This document shows positions 38,551-48,973 of a DNA stretch of 64,000 nt, one piece after another; within the stretch, counting starts at the first letter, position 1; each line of letters starts with the position of its first letter. The translations under genes and the position numbers were made by a program. Location: contig NZ_OZ026454.1 of the NCBI RefSeq assembly GCF_964019585.1, forward strand, positions 868,001 through 932,000, in the 5' to 3' direction. The stretch comes from Candidatus Mesenet endosymbiont of Agriotes lineatus (GTDB lineage Bacteria; Pseudomonadota; Alphaproteobacteria; Rickettsiales; Anaplasmataceae). The notes beneath the pieces are model-generated. The model saw only the letters and a list, made by a program, of their open reading frames with translations. It had not been told where the DNA came from and made no database searches.

Positions 38551-39366
38551 TTACTGACTTAATTGCTTGTTGTTTATTTCAGTTATTGTTACTTGATCAA
38601 AAGTGGTATTTAAATCAATTAAGTTACTTCTTGCATCCATTTTAGTTGAAGAATTTTCTAGTTTATGCTCTTCCTTTGCAAAATTAAAATCAGTTAAATC
38701 ATTTAAACTCTTTTCTGGCAGATGACTGATAAAACTACTTTGCTGTTCTTTTGTGCTTTTAAGTTCAACTAATTTTTCTCCATGTTGAAGCTTTCTTATT
38801 ACTATTTTAAATATTCTCGTAAACAATGATTTGATTGATCCTGCTTTGCCTTTTTCTGTTTTACTTAGCTGTTCTTTTTCAAATTGATCAAATACTTGTT
38901 TCTCACACTTATTAAGTTCAGTAAATCTTTCTTGTGCAAAGGAATCGAATTCTCGTTCAATACTATCATTTTCATACGCTGTAGCAGCTCTTTCAAGATA
39001 CTGTATATCGTTTTCTGTAAATTTGTCGGCAAGCTTATAGAGATGATGTACATCTTGTGCATTTATGTTCAATCTATCTTGCTCAATAACCTTATTTATG
39101 GCTTTAATATCATGTTTTGTTAGTTTAAAAGTGTCTTTGACTATATCAAGTAACTTAAGTTTACAAAGCTTCCTGAACACATCAAATGCTTTATCATCTT
39201 GAAATATAGGATAGCTTTTTTTATCCTTTTTCACTGATTTTTGTATACATATTAACTCATCATCAAAAGACTTTTTTAATTCATCGAGATCTTTACCGAT
39301 ATTGTTAAATCCTTCAAAATATTCCTCATATTTATCACAAGTTTTTATATTATTATTCTCTGTCAT
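38551..39366 (-). CDS. Unknown coiled-coil protein
   Basis: 271 residues, Lys/Glu-rich and helical throughout (KDLDELKKSFDDEL, FDQFEKEQLSKTEK). I see no membrane segment or catalytic motif. It is on the minus strand, divergent from the sigma-like gene at 39664 across a 297-base spacer that probably holds promoters for both. I do not recognise the family. A small charged accessory protein is the safest call. Confidence 0.55.
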   Translation of the reverse strand: MTENNNIKTCDKYEEYFEGFNNIGKDLDELKKSFDDELICIQKSVKKDKKSYPIFQDDKAFDVFRKLCKLKLLDIVKDTFKLTKHDIKAINKVIEQDRLNINAQDVHHLYKLADKFTENDIQYLERAATAYENDSIEREFDSFAQERFTELNKCEKQVFDQFEKEQLSKTEKGKAGSIKSLFTRIFKIVIRKLQHGEKLVELKSTKEQQSSFISHLPEKSLNDLTDFNFAKEEHKLENSSTKMDARSNLIDLNTTFDQVTITEINNKQLSQ

Positions 39367-39663
39367 TTCACCCCCATACTTTATATCTATTAATGATATA
39401 AATAAAATTATTAAGCTTAAATATTAATTAAAGATTAATTATTGGTTAAATAAAACCATCATAAGATATGAGAATAAGTACTATTAAAACAGCATAATAA
39501 CTTCAATGTCTGAACAAATTTTGCAGATGGGGGATAAACTGGAAAGAAATCCTGAAATATCAAGTGATTAACTTTTACATATGGGGGAAAGAATTTCTCT
39601 CGTGCCGTACAAAATCAGGGCAATAGATTTCATCATTAAACCATATAAATTTATGGAATCGCT

Positions 39664-40188
39664 ATGAAATCAAACAATCGCTATTTAGGCATTAACCCTA
39701 AAATTATTAAACAAATAAGGAAACGTGCTAGACGACTTAAATCTTTCAGATGTTTTGCTGATTACAGTATTGAAGATATAGAACAAGAGCTTTTGTGCGA
39801 AACTTGGTCTGATTTAAACCAATATAGTGGTGATGAAAGCGGTCAAGATGCATTTATTCATAGCATTATTAAAAATCGTGCTATAAATCTTGTACGCAAG
39901 CAATCATGCGCTAAACGTGATAGTAAAGCCGGGATATTATTCATTGATATCACAGAATTAGGTAATGTCGTTGATAAAAGTAGTCACTTCGAAAATAAAG
40001 TAGCAGCAAATATCGATATAAGCACAACAATTTCAAAATTGCCAAAACTTTGGCAGGACATTTGTTATGATCTTCAATCTTATAGCATCTGTGAAATTGC
40101 TAAAATGTATAAAATATCAAGAACAACTGTTTATCACATCAGAAGACAAATACGAGCTAAACTTTCTCACTTAAAAATATATTTGTAA
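39664..40188 (+). CDS. Sigma-70-like (ECF-type) RNA polymerase factor or HTH regulator
   Basis: 174 residues. Two blocks match sigma factors. A region-2-like segment is SIEDIEQELLCETWSDLNQY with DAFIHSIIKNRAINLVRK. The region-4-like segment LPKLWQDICYDLQSYSICEI is followed by the helix-turn-helix MYKISRTTVYHIRRQIRAKL. It could direct transcription of phage replication or late genes. It starts the plus-strand set sigma, Sak4, RepA, SSB. A small helix-turn-helix regulator is the alternative. Confidence 0.75.
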   Translation: MKSNNRYLGINPKIIKQIRKRARRLKSFRCFADYSIEDIEQELLCETWSDLNQYSGDESGQDAFIHSIIKNRAINLVRKQSCAKRDSKAGILFIDITELGNVVDKSSHFENKVAANIDISTTISKLPKLWQDICYDLQSYSICEIAKMYKISRTTVYHIRRQIRAKLSHLKIYL

Positions 40189-40248
40189 AAACAGGTGAAC
40201 AAATCGTCGTCATTTCTTGATTATATATTATGAGAGGAGAATAAAATT

Positions 40249-41076
40249 ATGACTTTAAAAATTACAAATAGTGAAGAAAGACTAAAAACTACTACAGGAG
40301 TGAAGATAGTAATCTTTGGACCATATGGCATTGGTAAGACTAGTTTACTTAAGACTTTAGATAAGCCAACACTGTGTCTTGATTTTGAAGCTGGTTTACT
40401 GGCCGTACAGGATTGGCAGGGAGATTCAATTAACATTCGTACTTGGAATGAAGCAAGAGATATTGCTTGTCTAATTGGTGGCCCAAATCCTGCACTTAAA
40501 GCTGATCAAGCTTATAGCCAAAGACACTATGATCACATCTTAGGTAAGTATGGAGATCTTTTAGCAAAACTCTCTGAGTACCGATGCATTTTCATTGATA
40601 GCATAACTGTTGCCTCACGCTTAAGTCTTCTATGGGCTAAATTACAACCTGAATCTATTTCTGAGAGAACAGGTAAACAAGACATGAGAGCAGCATATGG
40701 CATACTTGCTCAAGAGATGATGGCTTGGCTGAATCAATTTCAACATATTCCTAGTAAAGACATCATTTTAGTTGGTACCCTTGGACAATATTTAGATGAC
40801 TTTAATCGCCCAACTTGGTTGCCACAGTGTGAAGGAACTAAAACTGCCAGTAAAATTCCCGGTATTGTTGATGAAGTTATCAGCATGGTAGGCATTAAAA
40901 AAGAAGATGGCAAGGAAGTACGCTCTTTTATCTGTCATGCTATCAATTCCTGGGGATATCCAGCTAAGGATCGTAGTGGCTGTCTTGATATGGTTGAAGA
41001 ACCACATTTAGGTAAGCTACTGAGCAAAATTAAGAACAAAACTTTATCCACAATTTCAATTACAAAAGGAGTGTAA
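40249..41076 (+). CDS. AAA/RecA-like ATPase of the Sak4 type
   Basis: 275 residues. Walker A is at IFGPYGIGKTSLL, and a Walker B-like YRCIFIDSITVASR follows. The core resembles phage Sak4-like single-strand annealing and recombination ATPases (AAA_24 family). It precedes a RepA-like ATPase and a probable ssDNA-binding protein, the usual partners. The start is ATG at 40249 after an AGAGGAG motif. Intact. Confidence 0.75.
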   Translation: MTLKITNSEERLKTTTGVKIVIFGPYGIGKTSLLKTLDKPTLCLDFEAGLLAVQDWQGDSINIRTWNEARDIACLIGGPNPALKADQAYSQRHYDHILGKYGDLLAKLSEYRCIFIDSITVASRLSLLWAKLQPESISERTGKQDMRAAYGILAQEMMAWLNQFQHIPSKDIILVGTLGQYLDDFNRPTWLPQCEGTKTASKIPGIVDEVISMVGIKKEDGKEVRSFICHAINSWGYPAKDRSGCLDMVEEPHLGKLLSKIKNKTLSTISITKGV

Positions 41077-41081
41077 ACCTT

Positions 41082-41888
41082 ATGAGACAATTTACTGATT
41101 TTAATAGACAAAAAATACCATTCTTCACCGTCAAGGAATACTTAAACGATAAGTCACCAATACCAGCAGATATTATCTCGCCAAGGATCTTAACCCAAAG
41201 AGGTTTGTTAGTACTGGGAGGTCCACCTAAAATTGGTAAGAGTGATTTTTTAATTTCTTGGCTAGTACATATGGCCGCTGGAGTTTCTTTTCTTGGAATG
41301 ACACCAAGTCGACCTTTGAAGATATTTTATTTGCAAACTGAAATTGAATATCCCTACATGAAGGAACGCTTACAACAGCTTAAGCTTGACAAGGATCTTT
41401 TAGATATAGCTGCTAATAATTTAATTATTACTCCAAAAGTACACCTGTCATTCAATAGTGAAGAGATAACGCAAATAAAGGAAACTGTAAAAGAACACTT
41501 TAGACCTGATATTTTGGCGATTGATCCTCTTCGTAATATCTTTAGCAGTGAATATGGCAATGAAAATGATAATAGCGCCATGTTATTCTTCTTGCAAAGA
41601 ACTCTTGAAAGTTTACGTAGTGTTGTGAGTCCAGATGCCTGTATGATACTGACCCACCACACAAAGAAATTATCTAAGAAAATGCTCGAAGAAGACCCAT
41701 TTCAAGGGTTAAGTGGAGCTGGATCTTTAAGGGGATTCTACAGTACTGGCATGGTTATGTTTTCTCAGGATGAAGAGAGTAATGTACGTCAGATAGTGTT
41801 TGAACTACGTAATGGTGAACGTGTACCAAGTAAGCTTGTCGATAAAACCTCTGGCTCTTGGCAGCTTATAGAGCAATGGGATCATTAA
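41082..41888 (+). CDS. RepA-like AAA_25 ATPase
   Basis: 268 residues. The fold is RecA-like: Walker A LVLGGPPKIGKSDFLISW, and PDILAIDPLRNIFSSE for Walker B, plus LTHHTKKLSKKM. This is the hexameric RepA-type helicase or AAA_25 family. It begins five bases after the Sak4-like gene, so the two are co-translated. It is probably a replicative helicase or recombination helper. Intact. Confidence 0.75.
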   Translation: MRQFTDFNRQKIPFFTVKEYLNDKSPIPADIISPRILTQRGLLVLGGPPKIGKSDFLISWLVHMAAGVSFLGMTPSRPLKIFYLQTEIEYPYMKERLQQLKLDKDLLDIAANNLIITPKVHLSFNSEEITQIKETVKEHFRPDILAIDPLRNIFSSEYGNENDNSAMLFFLQRTLESLRSVVSPDACMILTHHTKKLSKKMLEEDPFQGLSGAGSLRGFYSTGMVMFSQDEESNVRQIVFELRNGERVPSKLVDKTSGSWQLIEQWDH

Positions 41889-41929
41889 CCTTTTTTTAAT
41901 TTTAAAATTTAATTCATAGGAGAAATTAT

Positions 41930-42439
41930 ATGTTACAAGATCTTTTAACTGACTTCAATACAGCAAAATCACAAAGCAATCTCATTCCTGCAGGTACAAT
42001 AGCTAAAGTACAAATAGCCATTCAGCCTGGAGGTTATGATGGCGACTGTTGGTTAACTAAAAGTAGGACCACTGGAAGTGTTTATCTCAATACTGAATTT
42101 ATTGTAACTGAAGGTCCATATGCGAAACATAGAATCTATCAAATCATTGGAATTAAAAGTAGCAAAGCAGATGGTGAAGATAGGTGGAGTGAAATGGGAC
42201 GCTCCATGATTAGAAGTATTTTAGAATCTGCACGTAATATTCATCCGCATGACACCTCAGAGAAAGCAGTTCTTGCTCGTAAGATCAACGCTACTGGTGA
42301 CTTAAATGGCCTAGAATGCTTAGTAAAGATAGGAATTACAGCTGATGAATATGGAGAGAAGAATAAGATTGCTGCGGTTATAACTCCAGAGCATCGTGCT
42401 TACACTGATTTTATCAAAAATTCTCAGGTTAATTGGTAA
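41930..42439 (+). CDS. Probable phage single-strand DNA-binding protein (DUF669-like)
   Basis: 169 residues. It has the pattern of phage OB-like proteins: AKVQIAIQPGGYDGDCWLTK, TGSVYLNTEFIVTEGPYAK and GLECLVKIGITADEYGEKN. I infer a role with the Sak4- and RepA-like ATPases. The stop TAA overlaps the next start (TAATG). Intact. Confidence 0.65.
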   Translation: MLQDLLTDFNTAKSQSNLIPAGTIAKVQIAIQPGGYDGDCWLTKSRTTGSVYLNTEFIVTEGPYAKHRIYQIIGIKSSKADGEDRWSEMGRSMIRSILESARNIHPHDTSEKAVLARKINATGDLNGLECLVKIGITADEYGEKNKIAAVITPEHRAYTDFIKNSQVNW

Positions 42440-42762
42440 TGAAATACGATGAAGGAAGGTTATGGTCTGCGGTTATTATCCAGGCCATACAAGATCTATT
42501 AGGAAAAAATCAAAAGCTAAGAAAAGAAGCGCAAGGATGGATAAATTCTCAATCTTTTGCTATGGTCTGTGATCTTGCCAATCTCGATTTTGAACGGACA
42601 AAAAATGCATTGAACAAAATTGGAACAAATAAAGAAGGACTTATAGATTTTTCTTCATCAGAGGTTAAATCATTATTAATTTACAATTTAGATAGACTAC
42701 TTTCTAAAAATGAGAATAAATGGGTTAAGTCTGTAGCCATATTCCTTACCACTCATTGCTGA
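42439..42762 (+). CDS. Small unknown protein after the SSB gene
   Basis: About 107 residues from the ATG at 42439, which overlaps the preceding stop in TAATG. The longer reading from the TTG at 42433 is less likely. It is helical: AQGWINSQSFAMVCDLANLD and LLIYNLDRLLSKNEN. Its end overlaps the minus-strand gene by 66 bases. It is probably a phage-accessory protein of the same operon. Confidence 0.55.
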   Translation: MKYDEGRLWSAVIIQAIQDLLGKNQKLRKEAQGWINSQSFAMVCDLANLDFERTKNALNKIGTNKEGLIDFSSSEVKSLLIYNLDRLLSKNENKWVKSVAIFLTTHC

Positions 42763-43821
42763 CCACGGTAAAGTTTGAATAACATCATCTCTTTTTACAT
42801 TTAACCCTAAGGTTTTAGCTAATTTCTCTGTTATATTTTTCTGCATTCTATTTATTGGTTTACGAATTTGCTGTTCTACATCGAAAATATTTCCTATCCT
42901 ATTTGCAATTTCCCCAACACTTAAAGCTTTATACTGCTCCTTAGAAATTCCTTCCTTAAAATCTTGCCAAAATTGTTCTAAAAGAATAAAAAATATATTT
43001 CCAGATTTTGAGTGTTTATCAATAACTTCTATATTATTAATACAAATGTTATTTCCTTGAATTTGTAGCTGTAAGATTTTCTCTGGTGGAATAGGTTGAG
43101 CGTATTGTAGTGGTACATAAGGATAATAATTTAATGCTTGTAAAGAAACGTTAGGTAATAGTTCTGGTATTCCTTTTTCGATTGCTGTGAGTAATATTTC
43201 TTTTAAAGTTTTGTACTTACAAATTATATCAGCCATAGAAATAGTATACAAATTTAGTAATAGTTTAAGATCTCTTGTCCCAAGGGTTATTAAAACAGTA
43301 GGGTTAATTCTTAATCTATCTGCAGTTAAATATGATGTATCAGTACATAAAACTGGTATAACAATACTAACTATTCTATTTTGAAAACTAATATGGTAAA
43401 CTCCTGCTTCAGCTTTTTGCCATATTAGACCAGTTAATAGACTTTCAAAATAACTTACTGTTTTTTCTATATTGAGTTTGATAGAAAGTACAAGAGATCT
43501 TTGTTTTTTATAAGTATTAGGAAAAATATAACGACCACAATCTTCACAGCTCAAATCATCACAGTCTTCATTAAAGTCATGGGCAATTATAATCTGATTT
43601 TTGCAATCAGGATCATATACATCTGGAAAATCAAGATCTAATTCGTTAGCACAAATAACAAAATATGATATTTCAAACTCAATAAATCCAAGCTTACTTA
43701 AGTATTTAGCAGCTTCTAAATAGCCCTTCTTAGGATTTATCCAAGATCCATTCATTAATATAGCATTAACTATTTCTCTATTTTGAAAGTGCTTTTGCTT
43801 TTGATAAGACAGTAATACCAT
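42697..43821 (-). CDS. Unknown protein with OmpR-like winged-helix C-terminus
   Basis: 374 codons from the ATG at 43821; an ATG at 43755 is an alternative. The N-terminal part is unassigned. A cysteine cluster (CDDLSCEDC, about residue 92-100) might bind metal. The C-terminal about 75 residues look like a winged helix: LSVGEIANRIGN, then QQIRKPINRMQKNITEKL and the hairpin ending GYRLNP, like the trans_reg_C domain. It overlaps the upstream gene by 44 bases in a different frame, so the pair is coupled. A DNA-binding regulator is the best inference; no named family. Confidence 0.5.
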   Translation of the reverse strand: MVLLSYQKQKHFQNREIVNAILMNGSWINPKKGYLEAAKYLSKLGFIEFEISYFVICANELDLDFPDVYDPDCKNQIIIAHDFNEDCDDLSCEDCGRYIFPNTYKKQRSLVLSIKLNIEKTVSYFESLLTGLIWQKAEAGVYHISFQNRIVSIVIPVLCTDTSYLTADRLRINPTVLITLGTRDLKLLLNLYTISMADIICKYKTLKEILLTAIEKGIPELLPNVSLQALNYYPYVPLQYAQPIPPEKILQLQIQGNNICINNIEVIDKHSKSGNIFFILLEQFWQDFKEGISKEQYKALSVGEIANRIGNIFDVEQQIRKPINRMQKNITEKLAKTLGLNVKRDDVIQTLPWSAMSGKEYGYRLNPFILIFRK

Positions 43822-45013
43822 AAGTATCCTTAATTAAAGATTTAAAATCATCTCGTTCTTTTTTATTAAGTATATGTTCTGAATAATTAATTGCTATGTA
43901 GTTTTGGTCTTGTCCATTTATTTGAAAAGATAAGGTGACTTTCTTATTTTGAAATATTACTCTTGCATGTTGAACTAGAGAAACATTATGTAATATACTA
44001 CCAACAGAAGGTTCTAGCTTCTGTAGCCACTGTTCAATATCATTTGTAGTTAGAGTAATATAGGTTTGAGATGAACTAAATTTTAATTCAAATAGGTTAA
44101 TATTAGGCACTGACTTGTGTACACATGCATTTAAGAATGTACGTACCTGTGCAACTTCAGTTTGATTATGTGTGTTAATAAATGAACACTCACGTTCAAA
44201 ATACTGACTTACAATATAATTTGTTATTCTGAGACCTTGACTGATACTTTTAGTACATAAATTTACCTGATTAGCATTAAGAGAGAAATCAATTATAATC
44301 CAATCGGGTTTATGACCATGCACTACTTTATTTGAGTTTAAAAGAAAACAAAAGTCACTAGCTCGCCGTATAAAGACATATATACGATTTTGATGGTAGA
44401 AGAGACCCTGCAATTGATTTTTTAAACTATCATTACGTCTCGCATCGTCTTCCTTAAGAATTTGCTCTATGATTTCTTGTGAGATAAAATCTTTAAATGG
44501 AGTATTGTTTACTTGTCTTGGTACCTTCTGTAAGGTAAAGGCAGTAGAGCCTCTTTTTTGCACCTTATCAAAATGATAAACAGATTTTAATAAAGAATAA
44601 TTTGTCTGAAATAATAAGAACAGTAAGGATCTTTTATCATATTTAGTATTATTTTTTATTAAATATAGCTCCATAAGCTTTTGAGTAATAGCCAGTCTTG
44701 CAACTTCACTAATAGCTGATTCAAGTTTAGTACGATCAAAATAACTAATCAGATAATAGTTAAATAGTACGTCAGAACCATTGGCAATGATTTTACGTTT
44801 TTGCTGTACTGACATATTATTATGACTTATATCATCTTCAAATAGTTGCTGCTGATGATTAAAGCAATGCTTAAAGATAATATTTAATTGCTTACCGGTG
44901 AGAGAATCAAGCCAGAACTTACGTATTTCTGGATTCTGAAAACGACTAAGTAAGTAGTGGGCGGGAACCTCTAAATCATTTTCCCAGAACTCATAGCTTG
45001 GGTAGATATCCAT
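43778..45013 (-). CDS. Unknown protein, first gene of a two-gene module
   Basis: 411 residues with no signal peptide or membrane segment. It starts MDIYPSYEFWENDLEVPAHY. The middle has a predicted beta-rich block: LQGLFYHQNRIYVFIRRASD, PDWIIIDFSLN. I do not recognise a catalytic motif. It is transcribed away from the tail operon at 45169, with 155 bases between them, and precedes the winged-helix gene. Function unknown; the module is a candidate regulatory or defence cassette, which is conjecture. Confidence 0.5.
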   Translation of the reverse strand: MDIYPSYEFWENDLEVPAHYLLSRFQNPEIRKFWLDSLTGKQLNIIFKHCFNHQQQLFEDDISHNNMSVQQKRKIIANGSDVLFNYYLISYFDRTKLESAISEVARLAITQKLMELYLIKNNTKYDKRSLLFLLFQTNYSLLKSVYHFDKVQKRGSTAFTLQKVPRQVNNTPFKDFISQEIIEQILKEDDARRNDSLKNQLQGLFYHQNRIYVFIRRASDFCFLLNSNKVVHGHKPDWIIIDFSLNANQVNLCTKSISQGLRITNYIVSQYFERECSFINTHNQTEVAQVRTFLNACVHKSVPNINLFELKFSSSQTYITLTTNDIEQWLQKLEPSVGSILHNVSLVQHARVIFQNKKVTLSFQINGQDQNYIAINYSEHILNKKERDDFKSLIKDTYGITVLSKAKALSK

Positions 45014-45109
45014 TACCTCTTCAAAGTAGAATAGAGTATATTATATTTAGCATGATAAGTGAGTCAAGTTGCAATAAAAGTTAAATTTAACTAAATTAAA
45101 TGAAGATTT

Positions 45110-45142
45110 TTGGACAAAATTTCTCCAAATCTTGTATATAAT
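45110..45142 (+). promoter_or_regulatory. Candidate promoter for the tail operon
   Basis: TTGGAC (45110-45115) and TATAAT (45137-45142) lie upstream of the ATG at 45169. Spacing is 21 bases, or 19 if TATATA at 45135 is used, longer than optimal, so this is only a candidate. The same spacer must also serve the divergent gene ending its leader at 45013. Confidence 0.35.
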
Positions 45143-45168
45143 ATATGTAAGGCTTTTAAATCCAATAA

Positions 45169-45858
45169 ATGTCAATCCTCACTGAGTCAGGTCGAGCAGC
45201 AATAGCATTAAGTATAAAAGAACAACCCATACATCTTGCCTGGGGCACAGGTGATGCTTCTTGGGAAAGTAACCATAAAGTCGAGAAAACTTTTTTAAAG
45301 GGTGAAATCAAGCTTGACCATTACCCAGTTAAAGATGTTAAGGTTTTCAAAGGAGAAGTAATCTATAAACCAAGTGTGGATTATATAGTTGATAGCAGTA
45401 CTGGTATAATAAAACGTGGAGAAAGTAGTTCCATTTTAAATGATGAGGATGATACTGTAACTTTAGAATACACGCAAAGCACAAAAGCAGAGCCAATCAA
45501 TTCTACAAAGTTGATAAATGAGGTGGGTAGACGTACGGCTGATGAAGTTATCTTTTGTAGCGGTGATGATGAGGGAGAACTAATTACTCCTACTGGGAGA
45601 TTTAAGCCTTCTTCTCTGCCAACAGGTAGCTTATATCTTAAATTTACTTTCGATTTTACTGATGCTTGGGATCAAGTGATACGGGAACTTGGAGTTATGG
45701 TTGGCACCAAAGTGAAAGAGGTATTACCTCCTGGGCAAAGATATTTTGAACCGCAAGATATTATTGATTCTGGAATTTTGTTGGTACTTGAACACACCGT
45801 GCCGCTTATTAGAACTGCTGCTACTCGTGAGACCTTTTCCTTTGTAGTTACTTTTTAA
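45169..45858 (+). CDS. Phage tail protein (collar or tail-fibre associated)
   Basis: 229 residues. The N-terminal SGRAAIALSIKEQPIHLAWG and mid segment NEVGRRTADEVIFC are typical of a conserved WO tail protein near the fibre genes. It is soluble and beta-rich. It opens the plus-strand tail series and is followed by the DUF4815-type gene after 14 bases. Role inferred from the position. Intact. Confidence 0.6.
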   Translation: MSILTESGRAAIALSIKEQPIHLAWGTGDASWESNHKVEKTFLKGEIKLDHYPVKDVKVFKGEVIYKPSVDYIVDSSTGIIKRGESSSILNDEDDTVTLEYTQSTKAEPINSTKLINEVGRRTADEVIFCSGDDEGELITPTGRFKPSSLPTGSLYLKFTFDFTDAWDQVIRELGVMVGTKVKEVLPPGQRYFEPQDIIDSGILLVLEHTVPLIRTAATRETFSFVVTF

Positions 45859-45872
45859 ACTCTTTTAGTTTT

Positions 45873-48800
45873 ATGACACTCAATAGTTATTATAATCGTT
45901 TCAATCCAGAAAGAAGATATGAACGTAGTCTATTCTTAGCAGGGAGAGGTTTACAATCAGCAGAACTTAATGAGATTCAAGATTATGCTCTCTTTAAACT
46001 TAAAGGTATAAGAGACGCTATTTTTAGTGATGGCGATATTATCTCTGGAGCTAATTGCATTATTGATGAGAAGACTGGTAATTTGAGCTTGGTAAAATTT
46101 ATCTTCGTGGCTCAGTTAGAATAGTTGAAGCTGCAGAGTTTATCATTCCTCTAAGTACTACAGTTCGTATTGGTATTTACTATACTGAATTAACAGTTAC
46201 AGAACTTGAGGATATAAGTCTTCGTGATCCTGCAGTTGGTACAAGAAATTATCAAGAAGTTGGAGCAGCAAGATTAAAAAGCACTATTGTTTGGGGATAT
46301 CAAGCGGAGGGCATCACTCAAATTTGGAGTTCTATCCTATTTATCATATTGAAAATGGGATTCTCATTCAGCATTCTCCCCCACCACAAGCAAATATAGT
46401 AACCACAGCTCTTGCTCGCTATGATCGTGAAGCTAATGGCTCTTATGTGGTAAATGGCCTTGAGGTAATATTTTTAGCTAGAGAAAATAAAGATGGCAAG
46501 AAACAGCAAGTATTCATGATCAGTGAAGGTAAAGCTCATGTTGATGGTTATGAAACTCTTCTACCCCATAGCAAACGTGTTTACTTTGATGAAGATCCAG
46601 ATATTAAAGCTGTTGCCTCAGAACCTCATACTTTTCAACCCGATAGTAAAAAAGTAATGGAGCTTGTTTTAAATGATTCACCCATCACTGAAATTAAAAA
46701 AGTCGATATTACTGTACAAAAAACCATCACCATAACTCATGGCTCATATTCAGGAGCAGTAGATCCTATACCTGACTCAGCTGTGCTTGAGATTATTCAA
46801 ATAAAGCAGGGGGAGACTGTTTATGAAAATGCTGTAGACTATAAACTCCATGCTGGAGATGTTGATTGGTCATTACCAGGTAAAGAACCAGCACCAGGTA
46901 GTAGCTATCAAATCACTTATCGTTGTCGTACTTATGCCTCTCCTCATGATTTAAATGAACAAGGTTGTAAAGTAATTGGAGCAGTTGATGGAACTTTAAT
47001 CCTGGTTGATTATAGCTGGAAAATGCCAAGATATGATTTAATCACCATCGATAGCAAAGGGGTAATTAGAAGAATAAAGGGCATAGCCCATCCTTGGCAA
47101 CCATCCATTCCTCAAGCTCCAGTAGGACAACTTGCTCTTAGTTATGTTCAGCAAAAATGGCACGAAAAAGAAAGCCCTAAAGTAATAAATAATGCTATTT
47201 ATGCCATACCTATGAATGACTTAGAGGCCATGAAAAAAAGTATCAATGATCTTTATGCTCTAGTTGCTGAAGAACGTTTGCGTAGTGATGCGAGTTTAAG
47301 AGAGCCTACTGCTAAGAAAGGGGTATTTGTTGATCCTTTTTTTGATGATGATATGCGTGATTTAGGTATTACCCAAACAGCAGCGATTGTAAATAAAGAA
47401 CTGACTCTACCTATTACTGCTACAGTAGTTAATCTTAAGCAAGCAACAAAGCCTTATCTTCTCCCCTATGAGCTTGAGCCAGTATTAGAACAACTATTAC
47501 AAACCAAAGAAATGAAAATTAATCCCTATCAAGCCTTTGATCCTGTACCAGCTAAAGCTACAATTAACTTAAGCGTTGATCATTGGACGGAAGTAAAAAC
47601 TAATTGGCTCAGTTCCATAACTAGTAGATTTAGTGTTAATAACAGCACAGAGCTTGTAAGTAGTAGAAGTAATCAAATTGTCTTTATGCGTCAGGCCACT
47701 CAAAGTTTTGAGCTTGAAGGCTTTGTTCCTCATGAAGAACTCAAAGAATTAAGATTTGATTCCATCAGTATTAAACCTGAAGCTTAAAAATATGAATGCA
47801 GTTACACCGCTTACAGCTGATAACCAAGGAAAAATAACAGGAAGATTTACCGTACTAAGTAATATTCCCGCGGGAACAAAACTTGTACAATTTTTTGGTA
47901 ACCAAGGTAGTTACGCTGAAGCAACTTATACCAGTCGTGGAACAATCACTACCGAAGAGAGAAGAAGAGTCATAGCCACTAAACGCATTGATCCTTTGGC
48001 TCAGACTTTTACTTTAAATGAAAGCAGACATATTGCTGGTGTAGATTTATGGTTTACAAATAATGGGACAAAACGGGTTGTCCTGCAGATTCGTGAAACT
48101 AATATTGGCATACCATCTCAAACTGTTGTTGCTGAAAGTTATATTGAACCACATGATGTTAACACTAATGGTAGTACAACACGTGCTATTTGGCCTCCAG
48201 TGTTTTGTGAAGCTGGGCAAGAGTATGCTTTAGTTGTTCTTACTGACGATGCTAATACTGCAGTAAAAATAGCAGAAGTAGGAAAATATGATGCGGTAAA
48301 TGGTCGCTTTGTTGTCAGTCAACCTTATCAAATTGGGGTATTGCTTTCTTCCAGTAACGCTAGTACTTGGACTCCCCATCAAAACTTGGATTTAACTTTT
48401 AGACTTTTAGCAGCAAGGTTTACTGAGAATACCCACACCATTGATCTTGGCAAGATCACTACAGATAAAACTTCAGATCTAATAGTTCTAGCCAATATTG
48501 AAAGAGTTGCTTTTGATACTAACGCTGAGGTTTTGTTGACTGATGAGAACGGTGAGGAATATCATTTATCTGACAATTTACCTTTAATACTGCGCTCAAT
48601 GGAGAACTAAAAGTAGAATTAAAGGATCAGAGAAGAAAAGCCCGGTGCTTTATCCAGGAGTTCATTGGTAATCTTTTAGAGTCTGCAGATTATGTTACCA
48701 GAAGTATTCCTGCAGGAGTAGATACTAAGGTCACAGTTACTTATGATGCTGTTCTTCCAGGCACTGCTGATGTTAAAGTTTACCTCCAAAAAGCTGAGGG

Positions 48801-48972
48801 AGAGTGGCAATTGATTGATTTAACTGCTGGCAAGCCAATAGGTGAATCTCAGGTAGAGAGAACTCATGTGCTGATAAATTTTAATGCAAGTAGTACCAGA
48901 ATGAAGTTAGTCTTAAGTGGTACAGCACTGTATCGCCCTAAAGTGAGAAATTTGAGAATAGTCATTACATAG
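45873..48972 (+). pseudogene. DUF4815-type tail protein, four frameshifts
   Basis: One long gene of about 1030 codons is spread over three frames. It starts MTLNSYYNRFNPERRYERSL, then the frame changes near the AAAA at 46094-46097 (KIYLRGSVRIVEAAEF follows), at about 46307 (HHSNLEFYPIYHIENG), at about 47770-47790 beside an AAAAA run (then NMNAVTPLTADNQGK), and at about 48575 (FNTALNGELKVELKDQ to a stop at 48970-48972). The protein belongs to the DUF4815-type family of tail or adhesin proteins. If the shifts are real it is heavily decayed; several lie in short homopolymers, so assembly error must be excluded. Confidence 0.75.
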
Positions 48973-48973
48973 T

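Noticed and set aside
42433-42438. TTG start for the gene after the SSB
   Set aside because: The ATG at 42439 overlaps the upstream stop in TAATG, the pattern used by neighbours.
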